NCBI GenBank assembly: GCA_965279095.1
Contig: CBDIHH010000006.1
Location: 868,001 to 932,000, forward strand
Source: CBDIHH01 sp965279095
GTDB taxonomy: Bacteria > Pseudomonadota > Alphaproteobacteria > Caulobacterales > Caulobacteraceae
Length of the DNA stretch: 64,000 bases
Direction of reading: 5' to 3'
Of the stretch, positions 59,057 through 64,000 are shown piece after piece. The stretch's first letter is position 1, and every line of letters starts with the position of its first letter. Both the position numbers and the translations under genes were made by a program. The notes under the pieces are model-generated. The model did no database searches. It had not been told where the DNA came from and saw only the letters and a list, made by a program, of their open reading frames with translations.

Positions 59057-60256
59057 CTACAGGCGCCGCGCCAGCACGATGCGGTTGGTGTTGGTGCCCT
59101 TGGCGTTGTTGGCCACGCCCCAGCAGTTGGCGGTCTTGGTGAAGGCCTGGGTGTTGACCATCACCCCCAGGGGCTCGAACGGCAGCCCGGCCATCGCCTG
59201 CAGGACCAGGGCCTCCAGCTCGATCCGGCCCCCGCGCACCTCGCCGACCTCGAAGGCCACGTGGCCGCCCGGGCGCACCACCCGGCCCAGTTCGGCCAGG
59301 ACGCGGGCGATGAAGGCCGTCCAGTCCTCGGGGCGGCGGTGCATGGCGATCTTCACCCCGGCGGCGTCGATGCCCAGAAACCAGCAGCGCAGCCAGTTGT
59401 CGTCGGCGTATTGCACCACGTCGAGGAACGGCGGCGAGGTGACCACCAGATCGACGCTGGCGGCGGCGATGGCGGGGGTGTCCTCGGCCGGGGCGGTGAG
59501 GAAGCGCCCCTCGGCGCCGGCGGGCGGCGCGCCGTCCTTGAGCAGGGCGCGGGTCTTGCGCGCGATGAGGGCGGCGACGTCGCGCACGGGCGGGGTCTGG
59601 CCCCGGGCCGCGTTGATCTTGCGCTGGGCGCCGACCGACACCGCCTGGTTGGGCGGCATCGAATAGACCGAGAAAAAGCCGGGGGAATGGCCGGTCAGCC
59701 GCCCCAGGGCGACCATGCGGATCCAGTCGTCGATCTCATCCAGGGCCCCGGCCGCGTCCCGCTCCAGCAGATAGCCGCGCAGGGCGTTGATCTGCGCCAG
59801 GGTGTGGGGGTGGTAGAAGGCCAGCAGGGGGTCGTCCGCCGGGGTGGGCCCGCGCCAGTCCAGGGCGGCCAGCCTCGCCTGCACCGCCCCGATGCCGGGA
59901 GGCGCGACGCGGGGCCGGACCAGGGCGGCGCTCAGGGGGTTGATGTCGCTCCCAAGTCCCCGCCGCCCCATCAACACCGCCTGCAGGGGGGTGGTGCCGC
60001 GGCCCATGAACGGGTCGTAGACGGTGTCGCCGGGCTGCGTCAGCCGCTCGATGAACCAGGCGGGCAGCTGCGGCTTGAAGCAGGCCCGGTAGCTGACCTC
60101 GTGCAGGGCATGCGCCTGCCGCTGCCGCGCGGTCCAGAATTCGGCGGCGTGGTAGGGGACGCCCTGGCGGACGTCGGTCGCTGCGGCGCCGTCCAGGGTC
60201 GGCCACAGGGCCAGGGGCGAGGGCGTCGCGGACGAGGGCAGGGCGAGGGCGGGCAT
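59057..60256 (-). CDS. Solitary DNA methyltransferase (N4-cytosine/N6-adenine type)
   Basis: A 399-residue protein. SAM-binding motif I in YDPFMGRGTTPLQAVLMGRRGLGSDINP (about 93-120), then roughly 200 residues containing a putative target-recognition part, and the catalytic motif IV TSPPFLDVVQYADDNW. VRPGGHVAFEVGEV follows. The SPPF form is typical of N4-cytosine enzymes, though N6-adenine cannot be excluded. No restriction gene is adjacent. It is divergent from divK, and its promoter would share the divK upstream region. Confidence 0.85.
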   Translation of the reverse strand: MPALALPSSATPSPLALWPTLDGAAATDVRQGVPYHAAEFWTARQRQAHALHEVSYRACFKPQLPAWFIERLTQPGDTVYDPFMGRGTTPLQAVLMGRRGLGSDINPLSAALVRPRVAPPGIGAVQARLAALDWRGPTPADDPLLAFYHPHTLAQINALRGYLLERDAAGALDEIDDWIRMVALGRLTGHSPGFFSVYSMPPNQAVSVGAQRKINAARGQTPPVRDVAALIARKTRALLKDGAPPAGAEGRFLTAPAEDTPAIAAASVDLVVTSPPFLDVVQYADDNWLRCWFLGIDAAGVKIAMHRRPEDWTAFIARVLAELGRVVRPGGHVAFEVGEVRGGRIELEALVLQAMAGLPFEPLGVMVNTQAFTKTANCWGVANNAKGTNTNRIVLARRL

Positions 60257-60271
60257 GCGCGAGCCTAGTAC

Positions 60272-60311
60272 GAGTCGGTTGGACGGCCCTTCAAGCCTAA
60301 CCCGCCTTTAA
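60272..60311 (+). promoter_or_regulatory. divK upstream CtrA-like box and GANTC site
   Basis: CTAA-N7-TTAA (60297-60311) matches the CtrA full site with one mismatch, about 85 bp before the divK ATG. GAGTC (60272-60276) is a CcrM site just upstream. CtrA activates divK in Caulobacter, so the same circuit is plausible. Confidence 0.5.
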
Positions 60312-60395
60312 GGATATCGTGGGATGACTGATCGGATTACAGCGCCGCCGCCCTGGTGACGATTCGCTGCACAGGCCGCAAAGTCAGGTTCCGCG

Positions 60396-60761
60396 ATGCC
60401 GAAGAAAGTCCTCATCGTCGAGGATAACGAGCTGAACATGAAGCTCTTTCATGATCTGCTCGAAGCTCAGGGATACGACATCCTGGAGACCCGCGAGGGA
60501 CTGCAGGCGCTGGCGCTGGCCCGCGAGCATCGCCCTGACCTGATCCTCATGGACATCCAGCTGCCGGAGATCTCGGGCCTGGAAGTGACCAAGTGGCTGA
60601 AGGAGGACGACGAGCTGTCGCACATCCCCGTCATCGCCGTCACCGCCTTCGCCATGAAGGGCGACGAGGAGCGGATCCGCGAGGGCGGGTGCGAGGCCTA
60701 TCTGTCCAAGCCCATCTCGGTAACGCTTTTCCTCGACACGGTGCGTCGGTTCCTAGGCTGA
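60396..60761 (+). CDS. divK: Polar differentiation response regulator DivK
   Basis: A 121-residue single-domain response regulator. [23 protein letters not shown] and [22 protein letters not shown] are the DivK/CtrA-pathway signatures; phosphoacceptor Asp53, Thr83, Lys105. Phosphorylated by DivJ and dephosphorylated by PleC, it controls the CckA-ChpT-CtrA phosphorelay via DivL. It is 9 bases upstream of pleD. Confidence 0.97.
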   Translation: MPKKVLIVEDNELNMKLFHDLLEAQGYDILETREGLQALALAREHRPDLILMDIQLPEISGLEVTKWLKEDDELSHIPVIAVTAFAMKGDEERIREGGCEAYLSKPISVTLFLDTVRRFLG

Positions 60762-60770
60762 GGTGATCCC

Positions 60771-62135
60771 ATGACCGCGCGTATCCTGGTCGTCGATGAC
60801 ATTGAAGCCAATGTGCGCCTGCTCGAGGCCAAGCTCTCGGCGGAATACTATCAGGTGCTCACCGCCACCGACGGGGTCACCGCCCTGGCCATGGCGGCGG
60901 CCGACAAGCCCGACATCATCCTGCTGGACGTGATGATGCCGGGGATGGACGGGTTCCAGGTGTGCCGCCGGCTGAAGGACGATCCCGCGACCCGGCACAT
61001 TCCGGTGGTGCTGGTCACCGCCCTGGACGGCCGCGCCGACCGCATCGCGGGGCTGGAAGCGGGGGCCGACGAATTCCTCACCAAGCCCATCGACGACATC
61101 ATCATGTTCGCCCGGGTGCGCAGCCTGACCCGGCTGAAGCTCGTCATCGACGAGCTGCAGGCGCGGGAGGCCTCGGGCCGCCGCATGGGAGTCATCGCCG
61201 GCGCCGCCGCCCGGCTGGCGGGCACCGGCGGCCGGGTGCTGATCGTCGACGACAACGAACGCCAGGCCCAGCGCATGAGCGCCGAACTGGCCGTCGAGCA
61301 CCGCCCGGTGGTCGAGGCCGACCCGGAGAAGGCCCATCTCACCGCCCGCGGCCCCGTCGATCTGATCATCGTCAACGTCGCCGCCAAGGCCTTCGACGGC
61401 CTGCGCTTCGCCGCCGGCCTGCGGTCCGACCAGGCCACCCGGCACCTGCCGGTGTTGGCGGTATTCGATCCCGACGACCGCCCGCGGGCGATCAAGGCCC
61501 TGGAGATCGGCGTCAACGACCTGTTGCCGCGCCCGGTTGACCCCCAGGAGCTGGCCGCCCGCGCCCGCACCCAGATCAAGCGCAAGCGCTACACGGACCT
61601 GCTGCGCAACAACCTCGACCACAGCCTGGAGCTGGCGGTCACCGACCAGCTCACCGGCCTGCACAACCGCCGCTACATGGTGGGGCAGCTGGAGGCCCTG
61701 GTCTCGCGGGCGGTGAAGGGCGGGGCCCCGGTGGCCTGCCTGATGCTCGACATCGACCATTTCAAGAAGATCAACGACAGCTTCGGCCATGACATCGGCG
61801 ACGAGGTGCTGCGCGAGTTCGCCGTGCGCCTGGCCACCAACGTTCGCGCCATCGACCTGCCGTGCCGCTACGGCGGCGAGGAGTTCGTGGTGCTGATGCC
61901 CGACACCCAGGTGGCCGACGCCGAGCGCATCGCCGACCGCATCCGCCGCCATGTGGGCGGCCTGCCGTTCCGGGTGGACGGCGGCAGCGAGCTGCTGACG
62001 GTGACCATCTCGGTGGGCGTCGCCGGCACCATCGGCGAGACCGACAGCCCCGACGCCCTGATCAAGCGCGCGGACGAAGCCCTCTACGAAGCCAAGGCCG
62101 CCGGCCGCAACCGGGTGATCACCCGCGCGGCCTGA
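60771..62135 (+). CDS. pleD: Diguanylate cyclase response regulator PleD
   Basis: A 454-residue protein with two receiver domains (Asp53 in the first; the second, about 155-275, is degenerate with VNVAAK in place of the acceptor motif) and a C-terminal GGDEF domain. GGEEF lies at 368-372 and the product-inhibition I-site RAID at 359-362, the positions known from Caulobacter PleD. Makes cyclic di-GMP at the stalked pole, coordinating motility loss with differentiation. Confidence 0.97.
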   Translation: MTARILVVDDIEANVRLLEAKLSAEYYQVLTATDGVTALAMAAADKPDIILLDVMMPGMDGFQVCRRLKDDPATRHIPVVLVTALDGRADRIAGLEAGADEFLTKPIDDIIMFARVRSLTRLKLVIDELQAREASGRRMGVIAGAAARLAGTGGRVLIVDDNERQAQRMSAELAVEHRPVVEADPEKAHLTARGPVDLIIVNVAAKAFDGLRFAAGLRSDQATRHLPVLAVFDPDDRPRAIKALEIGVNDLLPRPVDPQELAARARTQIKRKRYTDLLRNNLDHSLELAVTDQLTGLHNRRYMVGQLEALVSRAVKGGAPVACLMLDIDHFKKINDSFGHDIGDEVLREFAVRLATNVRAIDLPCRYGGEEFVVLMPDTQVADAERIADRIRRHVGGLPFRVDGGSELLTVTISVGVAGTIGETDSPDALIKRADEALYEAKAAGRNRVITRAA

Positions 62136-62201
62136 ACCGATTGAAAGCGCGACGCGCCCGCGCTACCCCTCCCGTCCCACGGGCCGAAGGACACCTCCAC
62201 G

Positions 62202-62615
62202 ATGACGTCAGCGGCCATGGACCAGGTCAAAGGGGCTTCGGACGACGGTGCGGCGCCCCTCAAGCGGGTGATGCTGGTCGAGGACGAAGCCATGATCGCC
62301 ATGATCATGGAGGATCTGCTGGCCGACCTGGGCTGCGAGGTCCTCGGCCCGTTCGGCTCGGTGCGGTCGGCCCTGGATTGGCTCGAGGCCGCGTCTTCGC
62401 CGCCGCAAGGCGCCATCCTCGATGTCAATCTCGGCGGCGAGCGGGTCTATCCCGTGGCCGAGGCCCTGCAGAGCCTGGGCGTGCCCTTCGCCTTCGCTAC
62501 CGGCTATGGCGCGATCGACGACGACCGATTCGCCGCCGCCGCGGTGCTGCGCAAGCCTCTGGATTTCGACCGGCTGGCCGAGGTGGTCGAGGGCTTCCGC
62601 GCTTCGCCGGCGTAG
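62202..62615 (+). CDS. Single-domain response regulator downstream of pleD
   Basis: A 137-residue receiver. MLVEDEAMIAMIMEDLLADLGCEVLG, phosphoacceptor Asp74 (ILDVNLGG), Lys118 (LRKPLDF). No output domain. This is the same subfamily as several stand-alone FixJ-less receivers of alphaproteobacteria. The 66-bp gap after pleD makes co-transcription possible. A hairpin terminator follows. Confidence 0.9.
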   Translation: MTSAAMDQVKGASDDGAAPLKRVMLVEDEAMIAMIMEDLLADLGCEVLGPFGSVRSALDWLEAASSPPQGAILDVNLGGERVYPVAEALQSLGVPFAFATGYGAIDDDRFAAAAVLRKPLDFDRLAEVVEGFRASPA

Positions 62616-62623
62616 AATCGGAA

Positions 62624-62647
62624 ACGCCCGGCGGTGAGGCCGGGCGT
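62624..62647. terminator. Hairpin terminator between the response regulator and rpmG
   Basis: A perfect 9-bp stem ACGCCCGGC (62624-62632) with GCCGGGCGT (62639-62647), 6-base loop, between two convergent genes. Confidence 0.6.
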
Positions 62648-62676
62648 CGCAGAAGGGCAGTCCAAGCGGCGGATGC

Positions 62677-62844
62677 CTACTTGATCTTGCCTTCCTTGAA
62701 CTCGACGTGCTTGCGCACGATCGGGTCGTACTTCTTCAGGACCATCTTGTCGGTCTTGGTGCGGGCGTTCTTCTTGGTGACATAGAAGAAGCCGGTGTCC
62801 GCCGTCGAATTGAGGCGGATCTTGATGGATGCCGGTTTAGCCAT
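62677..62844 (-). CDS. rpmG: Ribosomal protein L33
   Basis: A 55-residue protein read on the minus strand from ATG 62844 to TAG at 62677-62679: begins [20 protein letters not shown], then [20 protein letters not shown] and ends [10 protein letters not shown]. Full length for L33 of the cysteine-free type. It is one of the smallest genes here. Same divK-pleD-rpmG neighbourhood as Caulobacter. Confidence 0.96.
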   Translation of the reverse strand: MAKPASIKIRLNSTADTGFFYVTKKNARTKTDKMVLKKYDPIVRKHVEFKEGKIK

Positions 62845-62909
62845 AGGTGCGGTGGTCCTTGCGGGCCCAAACTTGAGGAGCGCGGACCATACTCATGGCG
62901 CGGCGTAAG

Positions 62910-64000
62910 TCAATGTGCCGCTAGCCACACAAGGACAATGCCGCTGATCGCCGCGGCCGCCGCCAGCGCCGGTCCCGCCCGGCCGGCCATGGCGGGGGCG
63001 GCCCAGGGCATCAGCAGCAAGGCTCCAAGGCCGGCAAACAGCGCCAGCATGGGCGGCAAGGCCACGCCCACCAGCGCGAACATGAGCCCCGCCCAATAGG
63101 CGACCTGCGACATGGCGGCCACGAGGACCAGCGCCGCCGCGACTCTGCGCCAGGGCGGGGCAGGGGGCGAAGTGAGGGCGGCCGCCAGGGCTGCGGCCAG
63201 GGCGGGCCAGGCCAGCATGAAGGCGTCCAGAGGCGCGGCCGCCTGCGCCGCCGCCCCCAGGGCCCAGACCACCCCCAGCGCCCCCAGGGTCAGGGCCCAG
63301 GGGCGGGTGCTGCGCCAGCGACGATAGGACCGGGCGGCCGCCGCCAGGACCAGCAGGGCCACGCCCGCGGCCAGGAGGCCGAAGCCCGCCAGGGCCAGTC
63401 CGTAGTGATCGAGCAAGGCGCCCATAGCGTCCGGCCAGCCGCAGGCCAGGGCGGCGCCAAGCAGGGCCACGCCTGTCGCCAGCGCCATCAGCACGAGGGC
63501 GGCGCCGCCGCGGGCGATCTCCAGTCCCCCGCCTTCGCCCGCACGCCGGGCGCGCACGGCCGCCAGGGCGCCCAGAGCGGCGGCGGCGGCGAGAATCAGC
63601 CACCCCGCCCAGGGCGGATAGGCCAACACCGGGCCGCCCAGCAGGTCGGCATAGACGCGGTCCGCCTGGGGGGCGGGCAGGCGGGGCTCATCGACCAGAG
63701 CCGCCGCGGCCGCCAGCACCTGGTCGCCCAGGTGCTGCAGGCTGCCCCGGTCCAGCCGCTCAGGCGCGTCCTGCGCCATGTGGTACGCGGCCTGGTCGGC
63801 GAAGAAGGCGTAGTTCAGTCCCGGATGGCCCGCGGCGAGGGCCACCGACAGGTCGGTGTCGTTGGGCAGGCGGCGATAGAGGTCGGGCATCAAGGAGCTG
63901 GCGCCCCGCAGCGCGCCCCGCCGGTTGAGGTGCGCGATCAGGCCGCCCGCCTGCCGGTGGGTCTCGAACATCACCGCCCGCCCGCCGGCCCCGCGCGCCT
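62910..64000 (-). CDS. M28 family zinc peptidase with multi-helix C-terminus (5' end outside window)
   Basis: The minus-strand frame is open to the right edge, so the N-terminal catalytic part is missing; residues just inside are ARGAGGRAVMFETHRQAGG. ASSLMPDLYRRLPNDTDLSVALAAGHPGLNYAFFADQAAYH...LDRGSLQHLGD matches the end of the M28 catalytic domain (NDTD and the PGLNYAFF/YH zinc-ligand region). Eight or so transmembrane helices follow, as in membrane-bound ERMP1/Fxna-like M28 peptidases. No true start lies in the window. Confidence 0.8.
   Translation of the reverse strand, partial: ARGAGGRAVMFETHRQAGGLIAHLNRRGALRGASSLMPDLYRRLPNDTDLSVALAAGHPGLNYAFFADQAAYHMAQDAPERLDRGSLQHLGDQVLAAAAALVDEPRLPAPQADRVYADLLGGPVLAYPPWAGWLILAAAAALGALAAVRARRAGEGGGLEIARGGAALVLMALATGVALLGAALACGWPDAMGALLDHYGLALAGFGLLAAGVALLVLAAAARSYRRWRSTRPWALTLGALGVVWALGAAAQAAAPLDAFMLAWPALAAALAAALTSPPAPPWRRVAAALVLVAAMSQVAYWAGLMFALVGVALPPMLALFAGLGALLLMPWAAPAMAGRAGPALAAAAAISGIVLVWLAAH

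Overview
The window is high-GC chromosomal DNA from an alphaproteobacterium of the Caulobacter type, most likely Phenylobacterium or a close relative in the Caulobacteraceae. The basis is the set of cell-cycle and polarity genes (mipZ, a podJ-like gene, divK-pleD), CtrA-type (TTAA-N7-TTAA) and CcrM-type (GANTC) sites in front of some of them, and the gene orders ruvCAB-ybgC-tolQRAB-pal-cpoB-tilS-ftsH-folP and divK-pleD-(RR)-rpmG. The genus is an inference. I see no rRNA, tRNA, CRISPR array, transposase or integrase.

Layout. 1-3365: a very large secreted nuclease (ExeM/NucH type, minus strand) cut by the left edge. 3756-6493: DUF1489, panC, mipZ and a membrane-anchored J-domain protein. 6678-12950: D,D-carboxypeptidase with SPOR domain, phasin, clpS-clpA, GST and HIT protein. 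13208-16474: a podJ-like polarity gene behind a perfect CtrA box and three GANTC sites. 16530-22200: small membrane protein, phosphatase, YebC, a hypothetical gene, nucleoside hydrolase and ruvCAB. 22370-32820: the Tol-Pal envelope operon running into tilS, ftsH, folP and thiD. 33431-37800: a probable serC leader RNA, then serC, serA and purA. 37858-41576: a degenerate receiver protein, rpoH, rluD, a small unknown gene and hisI. 41641-48565: DUF817, folE, cysS, SRPBCC and NifU-like proteins, a response regulator, yidD and thrS.

48562-52001 is the one clearly accessory stretch. A family-2 glycosyltransferase is followed by a low-GC gene for an unrecognised 515-residue exported protein. Next comes a diverged second copy of the glycosyltransferase 3' end, then a higBA toxin-antitoxin pair. 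52021-54373 is a minus-strand RidA/GDPD/FemAB-like operon. 54547-56705 holds a ROK kinase and a DinB with an extra Cys4 N-terminus. 56814-60256 holds DUF1499, a lipoprotein, a JmjC/cupin-like protein and a solitary DNA methyltransferase. 60297-62844 is the divK-pleD signalling locus with rpmG. An M28 peptidase is cut by the right edge.

How the genes work together: MipZ (division-site placement), the PodJ-like protein (pole identity), DivK and PleD (cell-fate phosphorelay and cyclic di-GMP) and Tol-Pal (outer-membrane constriction) are all parts of the asymmetric division programme. ClpS/ClpA, FtsH and RpoH form a proteolysis and heat-shock set. Dispersed palindromic repeats sit in at least five intergenic gaps.
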